A DNA stretch of 64,000 bases from Mytilisepta virgata (lineage: Eukaryota; Mollusca; Bivalvia; Mytilida; Mytilidae): contig CM051515.1 of the NCBI GenBank assembly GCA_028015205.1, forward strand, positions 11,488,001-11,552,000. The letters run 5' to 3'. The position numbers were made by a program, and so were the translations under genes. Positions 49,301 to 60,400 of the stretch are shown here, piece by piece. The notes below the pieces were generated by a model, which saw only the letters and a list, made by a program, of their open reading frames with translations, was not told the origin of the DNA and did no database searches. Each line of letters starts with the position of its first letter. Positions within the stretch are counted from its first letter, which is position 1.

Positions 49301-52300
49301 TTAATCACTTCGTTTCTACGACCGTTAATAATATTATCTGTATTTATTTTATTTTATTTGTTTTTGTTTGTTGAAACAACTTATTTATTTTCTAAAGTTA
49401 TTTTTTATTATTTTATTATTTATTTTTCAGAATGTTGTTTACATCTGCAACCTTGTATAGGTGTTATAAATTTCTTCATCTCTACAGCCTTTTATATCTG
49501 TATTTGGTATTTTCCATTTTATTTTATTTATTTTTTGCTAAAAAACATAATAAGTTAGAAATTAAAAAAAACAAGTAAAAAGAAAATGTATTACAAAAGA
49601 AAACAAAACTATTGATATTTATACATTTCTTATGAAATTAAATTAATAGTTTTTAAGGATGGAGAGGAATTCTTAGGAGACATGTTTGAAACTGCTACTC
49701 TCTATGTTGATTTAAAGATCTTCACACATGCATTTATCCATACTGCTTGGGCTGCCATGGTGAATGACGATTTTACACTTTACTGTCGGTAAGTGATTGT
49801 TATATTCTAATTGCTTTTTAACGTCTAGCTTTGAAATTATTTTATTTCAAAATGCACAATCAGAATGAGAACATGTTGACTTAATATGAATATGAACTCT
49901 GCTTTCTATCAGACCAACACACTGTTAAAAAATGGTGTTATCCTGATTGTCCCACTTTTGATTGATGGATGGAAGATTGTTGTTTAACGTATCAGGTCGA
50001 GAACATGTTGATATGATATGAATATGAACCCTGGTAACACAAGGTAACAGTCCGTAGGAAGACATATCACACCTATCGGACACATTATACTGACTCCGAG
50101 CCGACCAGTCCTATGCTCTTACTCCCAAATACCGCGTGCTTGGGCAATTTTTCATATTTACAGGTAAAAAATGTAAAACAAAAATGCAGGACAATAGGGA
50201 TCGAATGATTGTGTTGGACAATAAGGAAATTTAAAATGTTGGACAATCTGGAAATGTTTATAAATGTACATTTGACAGTTTTGATTGTACAAATAAAGCT
50301 GTAATTATCAAATAGCATATTCTTAAATATCTATTTTCAGAAATTTACATTTATTCATATGCTAAAACATTTAATGATGATATATTATTTTTGCAATAGT
50401 TTTGATTAATGGGAGATGGTATGATTTCAGTCGTTATTTAACCCCATCTAACATGAAAAATTAAAATTAAGATTTCAGATTCGAATATGTATCATGATTT
50501 AACATTCAGAATCTATCAATCATTGTAAAAAAATACATGTATTTATTCCCATGATGCAACAGTTGTGTCACGAACGTCTGCTAAATCACGGATTTGAAGA
50601 AAATTGAGTGTTTTAGTAGTAGATTTTGGTCAAAACAACTATGAGCAACTATAATGTTTGTCTTGCATAAAGACACATTTCAGTGAAATATCTTTTTGGG
50701 CAAGGCTGTTGCTCATATCAAAATTTTAATTCAAAGGTCCACAAATGAGTGAAATTTGGTGTTCTTTATTGATTGCTTCAAAATAAGCCATCTTTCACAG
50801 CATATTGTCATGATTGTCGCTTTAACAGAAATTTCTTGTTGAAAACAAAACATGTTCCTTAAAATGCAACATTTTAACAGTACTTTAACAGTACTTATTG
50901 ATAATTGAGAGTAAGTGTTTTATTACCTTTTGATTTATGAATTCAAGGCGCCAAATATCAGGCCAAATCGCACCTGCCAAGTGGAGAGTGATTAGTATAA
51001 GTTGATATAACTTGTTTCCCAATCCACTATAAATAAAATAAACTAAACTAAATTAAACTAAGATTATGCAATATATTATAACATGCTCAACCATTAAAAG
51101 CCAATCTGTTACAATTCAAATTAAATGTTAAGAGAGTTGTTTGGGTACCCATTAAGCCGGTTTCACTCTCGTCATTATTTCTGTTGTTTACATGTTTGTG
51201 TTTATTTATTTATTTATTTATTTATTTATTTTTTATTTTTTTTTTTTTGCTCTTTATGCTATTTTGTTTTATGGTGTAGACCTCCTCGGTGGTCTTGTGG
51301 TGTCGTGCTCGCCTCGAGTGCAAGAGATCGCGGGTTCAATTCTCGACTGGATCAAACCAAAGACATTAAAATTGGCATGTGCAGTTTCTCCGATAAACAC
51401 GCGGAATCTAGGAATAAGAGCAAAGGACTGGTCGGGTCGGAGTCAGTATAAGGTGTCTCGGTGGGGTAATACATGTATGTGTTCCTGCGGACTGTGTCCT
51501 CGTGGGCTATCAAATTAAACGTTGAACCTTCCTGTTCAGAGTTTTATTATTTCTGATAAAAAGAAACAAACACAAATATTTACATGTCATGTTAAAAGAA
51601 TTAACGTCACAAAATTGAGCTTATATTTAACAGAATAAAGATACATGAATTTCAAAATAAATTTTAGTAAAAAAGTTTGAAACCATGGCACAACATCGAC
51701 TGATTTAGGAATTTTTTCTTGAAGACATTAACTTATTCAATGTTCTACGATACCAAATTTGATGCATATAAGATTTACGACTTTGTGCTCATCGCCCAGG
51801 AAATTGAAAGCCGACATTATTACCCATTCGTTAAAGAACAAATTCAAATTCCAAAACGACCCAAAAAAAGATTTGGAAATCAGAATCCATTTAAAAACAG
51901 AGATATACATGAGGGAGATATAATCCTTAGTTTCCACGAATTTTAACATTTATAAAAAAAAAACAAATTTAAAGTATCAATTTATCTCTAGTATCGAAAT
52001 AATAGCAACTGAGCAGGTAATAACAATGGGGGACTTTGGGTCCGCTAGCAAAGGCTCGTGTGGTAATAAAAATTCTGATGCAATTTTGATGCACAAGATG
52101 TGCACATTTCATCGATTATTTTACCCATTAGTTGTACTCAAGGCCTCAAATGTTGAATAATAACATAAATAAACGTGCTTTTATTCATGTGCATTGATTG
52201 CGTGGTTTGATGTCTAATATACAGAGAATATTGCAAATTCAGCCCAATATGTAAGCTTTAGGCCACACCAAACTGATTTTTAGTTCTTTGGATTTTTTAT

Positions 52301-53764
52301 GGAAAAAATAGAAGCGACCGAACAAAATTTTGATTTAATTTGATTTAATTTTTTTTCTTTAGGACTACTTGTTTCAGGCATAGATCAAATGTACATGCGA
52401 CACAATTTTTTTTTAACTTAAATATTGCAAAAAATAGAAAAAATCTTACTTTTTTTTTACAAAATTTAAGGAGCGGGAAAACACTTTTTATTTTTAATTT
52501 CTTGAAAAATGAAGAATTTTGGGGCGAAATTTCAGCATTTTTGGAAAATAAAGCGGCAAAAATTCTTTTTTCCTTCAATTTAGAAAAGTCCAAAAACCGG
52601 AGCGGAGAAATCTAGAGAACTAAAATTCAATTTTGTGTGGCCTTATATTCTTGAAACTGGGTTCACATATGGCCTGGGAAATTGTTAACGAGGACCTAAT
52701 AAAGGACAGATATGCAGTACAGGGTAGAGCGGGGGGGGGGGGGGGGGGGGTAGCTGTAGCTAGCCGAATTCGTATATCAAATTCTATGTAAGTCGGCGCC
52801 CACTGTTATTGTCTTTAAATACTGCAATCTTTGATGACATTTGTTGACGTTACTACCAATTTCAAAAATTATTTTAAATGTGTGTTACCCTCAAGAGGCC
52901 TCAATTGATTTGCCTTTACAAAGATCGAGCAGGTACATGTATACCATTGAAAGTCGCGTAAGAGTATTTAGAATAAAGGACAGTTTGACTGTAGATATTT
53001 TTTTCAACAATAAAAATATAAGCAACAAGAGTGGATGTAATAAAAATGCGTTCTAAAGACTGTACTCAGTAAGTTTGTTCATTTCAGTTCCATCAATCAG
53101 GTCATGTAGGTGTGGCCTAAATGTTATATACTGCCAGTGACCGTATATAACATGTAAAAATACTGTCGACGCATTTTGACTGCTCAAACAGAACGATAGC
53201 AGTCAAAATGATAATCCTACATTGGTACTTAATATTGTGTGGTAAAAAATAAAGGAATTGAGCCCAAGAATGAAGAAATGTTTTCGCGCCATGGTCATTT
53301 TAGAAACTATATATATAGTCAAACCTGTATATAAATGGCGACCAAAAGACCAGAATAAATACCCTTTATGAACAGGTGATTTTTATATGGAGGTTAATTT
53401 TACATGTTTTGTTATTGAAAGGAGAATTTTTACAGGGATTTGCTTTATAGAGGTACCTTTAAAGACACATATATTGGTTACGGAAGCGTTTTATTTTTTT
53501 AATAGGAATTACCATAGCCGTGCTGATGAAATGGCCGAGTTTATAATTTCACTTGGATGTGAAGCGGAGTATGCAGAAATGCTCCGAATGGTGGCCTTTG
53601 CAATAATGCCTGATTCGTGCGATAAAACCAACTATACATGGAGAAGTGAGTATCTGTCAATGACGTCAACAGCGCCATCTGGTAGTAACACGTGGTTGTT
53701 GATTTTCATCGATGTACTTTTCAGTGTTACTCTGATTATTTTGCAATTGCTTGATAGATTTTAA
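43392..53764 (+). CDS. Five-exon secreted, probably GPI-anchored Cys protein (234 aa)
   Basis: Coding exons: 43392-43428 (donor gtaaag), 45188-45323 (acceptor tttttacag, donor gtaagt), 47300-47433 (acceptor atctttaag, donor gtaagt), 49650-49788 (acceptor attaatag, donor gtaagt) and 53506-53764 (acceptor tttttaatag, then TAA). Phases run 1, 2, 1, 2 and match at every join; total 705 bases. The exon 1-2 junction makes a signal peptide (MATSTICFLLCSAVGLQLCH). Mature Cys clusters lie in exons 2-5 (CHASC, LTCYQYF, ISMCV, FVQCFIGVLKSCPDYK, YGTCTYG, LYCR, SLGCE, PDSCDK). There is one likely N-glycosylation site (NYTW). The end, TSTAPSGSNTWLLIFIDVLF plus VTLIILQLL, is a small-residue/hydrophobic tail typical of a GPI signal or membrane anchor. 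Exons 2-4 are 134-139 bp each, suggesting repeated modules. No family recognised. An alternative ending would splice at the gtgagt at 53646. Confidence 0.78.
43600..43790 (-). repeat. Dispersed ~200-bp repeat, solitary copy in intron 1
   Basis: Same family as 20250-20470 (reverse complement carries CCAAATCAGAATATCCTGAT-like and GTGTTTTCTTTGTGTTTTTT words). It lies in the first intron of the five-exon gene. Confidence 0.6.
44493..44530. repeat. (AAAT)n microsatellite
   Basis: About seven ATAA/AAAT units followed by an A run, in intron 1 of the five-exon gene. Confidence 0.9.
46185..47170 (+). repeat. ~95-100-bp degenerate minisatellite, about ten copies
   Basis: The unit contains CCATCATAAGA, GTCTTATTCATAAGACATCT, GGCTCAGATTCTGTATTTAA and CCTGACTTAGAACTAAGATA. 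Each unit contains the self-complementary word GTCTTATTCATAAGAC or a variant. The array ends ~130 bp before exon 3 of the five-exon gene. Confidence 0.9.
47434..49649. other. Intron 3 of the five-exon gene
   Basis: No further exon or recognised element. A+T-rich with short homopolymers. Confidence 0.6.
49980..50140 (-). mobile_element. Partial SINE, same family as 4310-4660
   Basis: It shares CCGTAGGAAGACATATCACA, TTATACTGACTCCGAGCC and TATGCTCTTACTCCCAAATA with the other copies; the tRNA-like head is lost. It lies in intron 4 of the five-exon gene. A second, weaker fragment precedes it at 49870-49935. Confidence 0.7.
51206..51250. repeat. (TTTA)n and poly-T tract
   Basis: Seven TTTA units then a T run, at the outer edge of the 51237-51722 inverted-repeat arm. 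Confidence 0.9.
51237..51722. repeat. Second inverted repeat, left arm (~490 bp)
   Basis: Reverse complement of 55405-55900. It includes a full SINE (51272-51535) and also non-SINE flank on both sides (GCTCTTTATGCTATTTTGTT outside; TTACATGTCATGTTAAAAGA and GTTTGAAACCATG inside). It is therefore a segmental inverted copy, not two independent SINEs. The loop is ~3.7 kb. Confidence 0.88.
51272..51535 (+). mobile_element. tRNA-derived SINE, well preserved
   Basis: The head carries GGTGGTCTTGTGGTGTCGTG and the B-box GCGGGTTCAATTC; the body carries GAGCAAAGGACTGGTCGGGT and GGAGTCAGTATAAGG; the end is TATCAAATTAAACGTTGAAC. The best-preserved copy of the family in the window, with 55595-55862. Confidence 0.85.
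52262..52650. mobile_element. MITE, ~390 bp
   Basis: The terminal repeats TTTAGGCCACACCAAACTGA (left) and, reading in from the right end, TAAGGCCACACAAAATTGAA both run into TTTTAGTTCT. The interior matches the smaller MITE at 19033-19250. It lies in intron 4 of the five-exon gene. Confidence 0.8.
52731..52750. repeat. 20-base poly-G tract
   Basis: Uninterrupted G run. Similar tracts lie at 12067-12085 and 55337-55360. Confidence 0.95.
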
Positions 53765-54656
53765 ATTTGTGCATTTGGGTGTTTTTTCATATATTAAACC
53801 AAATTTTGTTTATGAAGGTAGAAATGTTTTGTAGTTAGCATTATATTTGTTTAATACTTTAATGTTGGATATAACGTGGATATTTTTTTTATTTAACTCT
53901 TAAACTTCTCTTTATTGCACAATATTCACTGTAAAACAATTTATCTAATAGCCAGTGAACTATTAGATATCCCTGTTTATTAATACAATATACTCCAGGG
54001 AGCCATATATTGTAAAATTTAATATGTTAGTAAATAAAATTTTACGAATTCTTTACATAGCCTTTCCGTATTAGTTTCTAATATTATACTAGCATCCTGT
54101 GATAAACATATCGAGAGAAAAAAAAACATGTGACGTGTGTATTGGATTGAATTTGTTTATTTTCAGTTTAAATTTTCAGCATTATCGTATGGATTTTGTT
54201 TAATTTACTATATAGCTGGATATTTTCGTGGATATTATTAATTTTTAATATCACACATGTTTCGTAGACGTCCTAAAGGGTAAATCCTTTGTTTTAGAAG
54301 TTAATACATACAGACATATATATTATTGGGATTCACTGCAATTTTGTTTTCGGTCTTTTTGAAATAGCTATATAGCCTCTACGCAAGCGGTGAACGCTTT
54401 CAAATAATCCGCTACGCGGATGAATTGAGGTTATTCCTTCAAAGGCTGAAAAAAATGTCAATCCTTAAGTGAAAATTAACATATTTTATAATTTCATTCA
54501 AGGTACTATAGAACATAAAAAAATACAAATACTGTTAATTCGGAGATCGGGTAAAACTTGAAAGTGGAAGTTTTATTAATATAATAGTTTTAATGAATGG
54601 TTTTAGACATATCAGAATTCAAAATTGTATTACATAGGCCTAAAAAAAATATAGCT
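53765..54656. other. 3' flank of the five-exon gene
   Basis: Probably 3' UTR and intergenic DNA. It includes dispersed repeat copy 2 (54540-54597, mirror of 2378-2438). A spliceable 20-codon frame after a ttttcag at about 54177 is an alternative terminal exon I consider less likely. Confidence 0.5.
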
Positions 54657-54844
54657 GTGTTTAGGGTAACCCGACCCTACGTAATTTTTAGTGCCTACCC
54701 TAAATTTTTTATAACCTTCCTTCAACAAGCACTGTTAAAGTCAAGGTGACTCCAGTATACAACCTAACTAAAATAAAATTAATGTAAAAAAAAAATTTCC
54801 ATACCTACCCTACCTAACTTTTTTCAGTGTGTTACCCTAAACAC
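54657..54844. mobile_element. MITE, 188 bp, perfect 14-bp TIR
   Basis: It starts GTGTTTAGGGTAAC and ends GTTACCCTAAACAC. The subterminal CCTACCCTA words are also mirrored. No coding. Confidence 0.88.
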
Positions 54845-55321
54845 ATGTTGAATAACAATGTAGAACAGAAAGGAAAACATCAAAAGATTAGTCATTTCAG
54901 TGGAATTAAGTTGGTACCTAACACTACAGGGAGATAACTCTGTAAAATCAGCTAAACGTTTTAATAACGTTGTGTTGTTAAGGGAATATTAAGCTTTTCA
55001 ATGATCAATATTAGTGTTTGTCAAACTGCTATACAATCAGTGTAATTTTTCTGATGAATTGGTTGGTTCAAATGTTTTGAAATTTTAAAATTTTTGTCAA
55101 TGGGTCAAAGTAAATACTTTGTCAAAATTTTATGAAAATTAAACGAGCCAAATTAATTTTAGTGAAAGTGTTGGGTACCAACTTAAATTAGGTGGAAATG
55201 GAGATTTTCTATGGACAAAATAGTGGAAATCTCAACAGAAACATAAGTGATCATAACTAGTAACCATACTGAATTGGTTTTTATAGTAATTTGTTATACA
55301 CGAGAGGGCCAGGATGTGTAA

Positions 55322-55336
<15 letters not shown>

Positions 55337-55353
<17 letters not shown>

Positions 55354-55360
55354 GGGGGGG
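55337..55360. repeat. (GT)n then 24-base poly-G tract
   Basis: TGTGTGTGTGTG followed by 24 G, just inside the right arm of the second inverted repeat. Confidence 0.95.
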
Positions 55361-55404
55361 TAGGTATCCTTCAAAACCTAAATTTAAGGCAGACAGGCAG
55401 ACAC

Positions 55405-55900
55405 GAGAAGAAAAAATGCCTTAATTAGTCCTTTTGTGACATGGTTTCAAACTTTTTTACTAAAATTTATTTTGAAATTCATGTATCTTTATTTTGTTAA
55501 ATATAGGCTCAATTTTGTGACGTTAATTCTTTTAACATGACATGTAAATATCTTTGTTTGTTTCTTTTTATCAGAAATAATAAAACTCTGAACAGGAAGG
55601 GTCAACGTTTAATTTGCTAGCCCACGAGGTCACAGTCCGCAGGAACACCTACATGTATTACCCCACCCAGACACTTTATACTGACTCCGACCCGACCAGT
55701 CCTTTGCTCTTACTCCTAGATTCCGCGTGTTTATCGGAGAAACTGAACATGCCAGTTTTAATGTCTTTGGTTTGATCCAGTCGAGAATTGAACCCGCGAT
55801 CTCTTGCACTCGAGGCGAGCACGCTACCACAAGACCACCGAGGAGGTTTACACCATAAAACAAAATAGCATAAAGAGCAAAAAAAAAAATAAATAAAATA
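55405..55900. repeat. Second inverted repeat, right arm
   Basis: Mirror of 51237-51722, containing a reverse-strand SINE at 55595-55862 with only a few differences from its partner. Together the arms enclose 53506-53764, the last coding exon of the five-exon gene. Confidence 0.88.
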
Positions 55901-56214
55901 AATTATATATAAATATACTAAATAAATAAATGATTTGGAAAATACGTTTAAGGTATAAAAAGTCATGAGATTTCCGAATACAATTAGGTTCTATCCGGGC
56001 ACTCTGGTTCAAAACCTTGGTTCTATCCGGGTTCTTTGGTTCGAAACCATGGTAACAGGTTCAACATCCGGGTTGTTTGGTTATAGGAACCCAACTTCTT
56101 GGTTCTATCCGGGTTCTTTTCTAATATTCCCGTTGAACTTTGAGAAGATGTCCGCAAGTATCCGAATAAAGAGAATATGACGTTACGCCAGTACTGATAA
56201 CGCCAATCGCTGCA

Positions 56215-56631
56215 ATGCCCATTGAAGACGTTCTCTGTTGTGTCAAGGGTGGGGACAGTTCTTCTTGCAGGACGGTGACATCTCAGGTTATTGGCAGCCA
56301 GTTGACAGCGAAGAGTATCAGCACAAATGGGTCGCTGGTGAGTTCCAACAGTATGTCGAGAAATTTCTGTAGCTCTGGTAAACCTATTCTGCAGATGTTG
56401 GCACATCATGATCCTGTTCTGGCGTGGTGTGGTAACCTGTGGTTGGCCACTGCGTGGACTGTCATTGGTATTTTCAGGCCTTTCATAGCAATTTCAATGC
56501 CCGAAAATCCCCAGGATTTCGTTTTCAGACTTTTCATTGAAAAGCAGGTTCCACCAAAGACAGGAGATTCGAGTGTTGTCCATTATCGGACAAAAATAAT
56601 TCATGCGGAAAATCAATTTAAATGTGACTAA
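56215..56631 (+). other. Hypothetical 138-codon frame
   Basis: Open from an ATG at 56215 with mixed composition and several Cys. No motif, no clear promoter, and an overlapping reverse frame of similar length. A possible acceptor at 56204-56205 would be phase-compatible with splicing from the 53646 donor, but it lacks a pyrimidine tract. I would not call it a gene without transcripts. Confidence 0.2.
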
Positions 56632-57270
56632 TGTTTAAGTTGTATGTTAATCAACACATATCTTTTAAATAGAAATACTCTCTTTATTTCGATATTTAAA
56701 CGACTTTTGAAAAATGCGACGTTTCTTTTGCTGTTCATTATATATTTCGATGTAGATTACGCTGTATTTATACAATGTATTTCACTTTGTTAACGTGATA
56801 AGAAAAGAAAAAACATTTTATAACTATCATGACTATGCTTACATTTCTATTTTGATTGGAAGTGAATTTTTTACTAGCCAAAATGAATGTTTGAACTGCC
56901 AAGAATATGAAAGTATTGATCTCGTCAAATAATTCTGAGTTACATTTTAATACATGTTGAACAATTAATGGAAAAAATACATGACGATTGAATTTAGTTT
57001 TTGAAACACTTGATGTATTTACATTCGAAATATAAATTCAAATAAATACAAAAATATTATTATTATGACAATTATTATTATAATAAGTTATTACAATTTT
57101 TATTACTTTAAAATAAATCTATGTATCCAAATAATCAAATTAGGCAGAGACATGTCCACGTAATCAGAGCCTAAAATTTTAAAAAAATCTTAACAACAGA
57201 TTCCAAAATGACCAAAAATGTCGTTTACGTTGACATCAACGATTACATAATTTTGTTATTTTCCCCTAGT
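56632..57270. other. A+T-rich flank before the virus-like element
   Basis: No gene or repeat recognised. Composition changes sharply just after 57270. Confidence 0.6.
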
Positions 57271-57338
57271 AGTATGAAAAGGCCGATTCTGCCCCACATG
57301 CAGAAATCCTGCATAGAAATCCCCACCCCGACGGCCAA

Positions 57339-57464
57339 ATGCAAATGGATGGCATTCCTATTGATCATAAGGTAAATACAAGAATTATGGCTTTCGCACA
57401 GAGCATAAGTCCGTCTCCACAGGAAAGTGGGGATAAGGACATCTTAAAGGGAAGATTGAAATAA
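57339..57464 (+). CDS. Small ORF at the element's left edge
   Basis: 41 codons (MQMDGIPIDHKVNTRIMAFA, then SPSPQESGDKDI) ending eight bases before the polymerase ATG. The frame stays open upstream to a TAG at 57270-57272, right at the presumed element border. It may be the tail of a gene cut off there, or a genuine small leader ORF. No family recognised. Confidence 0.35.
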   Translation: MQMDGIPIDHKVNTRIMAFAQSISPSPQESGDKDILKGRLK

Positions 57465-57472
57465 ATAAAAGA

Positions 57473-60400
57473 ATGGAATCCATTAGTGAGAAGATGGATT
57501 TCAAGGATTTCATTCTGGAGAATGAAGAAGATTTGGAGAAAGATTTTGGGGAAAGCACCCCAGCCCCAGCCCCAGCTCCAAGGAAGCAGCAGTGCTGTGA
57601 TAATCCCAATCTGACGCAGGTGTATGGACAACCCGATATGTGTCAAAATTGTAGGGCGCAATCAATGAAGCCACGATTTGAAAATCAGGCAGAAGAATCG
57701 GAGAGACGTACCTGCGGCTTTCCACTTAAGAGGAAGAAGGGACAATTCTGCAAGAGCAAGCCCGGGATGGATGGTCTCTGCTGGAGGCATAGGAGTCAAT
57801 CAGATCAGCAGGAGGAGGAGGAGATCATCCCAGTCGAGGGAAAAATGGTGGTGAAAGAAAGCATGAAGACTCTCCGTCAAATAGCTAAGGATGAGGGTCT
57901 GAGGGGATTTAGCAGGAAAAACAAGGAGGCCTTGGTGAGGCTCATCGAGGACAAAACCACCCATAAATTTGCCCGCCAGGAAGTCTTCACCAAGAAGCAG
58001 CTCAAAGCGCTGGCAAAGAATCGTGGCCTCAGCAAATACTCCCAGCTCAAGAGAGACGATCTTCTCCATCTGGTGGAAGAGAACATCAAAAATGCCCCGA
58101 CCGAGGAGGAGATCAAGGTCACTGATTGGCGGGAAGCTCTAAATGGCGTATTTGGCACGGTCGTCATCGAACCTTTGAAGCCGCACGACGTAGCCACTTT
58201 TCTTAAGGTAAGTCGGGGCACCGTCACCACAACAATCTCCGATGCGCTTGCCCAAAAGAAGGGATTGAAGGTAAACTTAGTGCTTGAAGCAGAGCTGGTG
58301 AAGACCGATCTCGCGACTGGGGAAAATAAATACATCACTCCCTACTTTCGATCAACCCAGGCTACCCTCACCCCATCATCCGACCTCGAATCGGAGATCA
58401 TGCGTATGATGGAGAAGGTCAAGGAAAATATGGCTAAATATATGCGCGAAGGGAGTGGATGGACTTTCAGCAGAGTCGATAAGCTAAAAATCCACCTCAA
58501 CCAATTCAAGCCTCTCAAGGGGGCTTCCTTCATACCGACCCCATCAGCACTCGCGAAAAAGAAGACCATCATCAACGTGCAGAACGAGGATCAGGAGTGC
58601 TTCAAGTGGGCTATCCTCTCCGCGCTTCATCATGAGGAGGTGGATCAGAAACATACCAATCGCCCCAGTCAGTACGTGAAGTGGGGGGACGATCTAAAAT
58701 TTGAAGGCATCGACTTCCCAGTCTCGCTCAGGGCGATCGATAAATTCGAGAGGCAGAATCCCGCCATCAACGTCAACGTCTTTGGCTTCGACGGTGTAAA
58801 GAAGGGCGAAGATGAGGAAGAGGATCTTCAGATCTATCCCCTCAGGATATCCAAGAATACGGGCCCCACTCACGTAGATCTCCTCTTTCTGGCCCGCGAA
58901 GGCAAGCAGCATTACTGCTGGATCAAGAGCCTCTCACGACTCCTAGGCTCTCAAATCTCAGAGCATGGTCACGAGCTCTTCTTCTGTCGCAGATGCCTCA
59001 GCCATTTTTCCAGGCAGGATATCCTCGACGATCATATGGAATATTGCAGCCGGAAGGATGCGATCAGGATCGAGATGCCGGAAGAGGGGTCCGCCATAGC
59101 CTTCCACAATCAGAAGAAGAAGATGAGAGCCCCCTTCGCGATCTACGCGGATTTCGAGTGCTTCACGGAGAAGCTCGACACCTGCCAGCCGGATCCGTCA
59201 CACTCCTACACGAAGGCCTATCAAATTCAGCGACCCTCAGGCTTTTGTTATCACATAAAATATGCTCACGGAGACTACAAAGATCCGGTCGTCTATTGCG
59301 GGGAGGATGCGGCTAAGAAATTCGTGCAGTGCGTGGAGGAGGAAGTGCGGGCGATAGGTAAGATCTACAAGGAGATCAAGCCGATGGAGATGACTGACGA
59401 GGATAAGGAGAGCTTCGCAGAAAGCACGCACTGCCACATTTGCGAGCACGAATTGGAAGGGGATAAGGTTCGAGATCACGACCATCTGACCGGGAAATAT
59501 CGCGGCGCAGCACACAGCCAGTGCAATCTGGATTTCCAGCTCCCGAAGCACGTCCCCATCTTTTTCCACAATTTGAGTGGATATGATGCTCACATCTTCG
59601 TCAAGGAGCTTGGATTCACTGAGGGTAAGATCGCCTGCATCCCCAATACTGATGAGAAATATATCAGCTTCTCCAAGCAGGTGGATAATCTGGAGATGAG
59701 ATTCGTCGATTCGGCGCGCTTCATGCTCAGCTCGTTGGATAATCTAGCCAAGAATCTCACACCCAACCAATTCAAGACCGTGAAAGCAAGATTTGGTGAT
59801 CGTCACGAGCTGATGATTCGGAAGGGGGTTTTTCCCTACGATTATATGGAAGGGCCGACCAAGCTGGAAGAGACTCAGCTCCCACCCAAAGAAGCCTTTT
59901 ACAGCACGCTCTCCGGAGAGCATATAAGTGACGAAGATTACGCGCACGCTCAGAAGGTCTGGGAGGCCTTCGAGTGCAAGACCCTACGCGATTATCACGA
60001 TCTCTATCTCGAGACCGACGTGCTCCTGCTGACTGATATTTTCGAGAATTTCAGGAATATCTGCCAGACTCACTATGGGCTCGATCCTGCCAATTACTAC
60101 ACATCGCCAGGATTGTCCTCAAGACCACTGGGCAAAGATTGGAGCTTCTTTCCGATCCAGATATGCTGCTGATGTTTGAGCAGGCGACCAGGGGAGGGGT
60201 GGCCATGATCTCTCATCGCCATGCTCAGGCCAATAATCCCTACATGGAGAGCTACGATCGCTCCGAGCTCACCAAGTATCTCACCTACCTCGATGCCAAT
60301 AATCTTTACGGGTGGGCGATGTCGCAGCCTCTCCCTACGGGAGACTTCGAGTGGGCGGAGCCGGAGGAGATTGACGAGATTCTCAGCTATCCCGACGATC

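Noticed and set aside
51125..51518. Two overlapping 108-codon + strand frames
   Set aside because: Both read through the (TTTA)n tract and a SINE, and the same peptides appear from the SINE at 55595-55862.
12067..55360. Poly-G runs as possible regulatory G-quadruplexes
   Set aside because: Plain single G runs of 19-24 bases occur in three non-genic places and look like ordinary slippage tracts; their exact length is also unreliable.
56338..56372. A possible intron (gtgagt...ttctgtag) in the 56.2-56.6 kb frame
   Set aside because: At about 35 bases it is too short for an animal intron.
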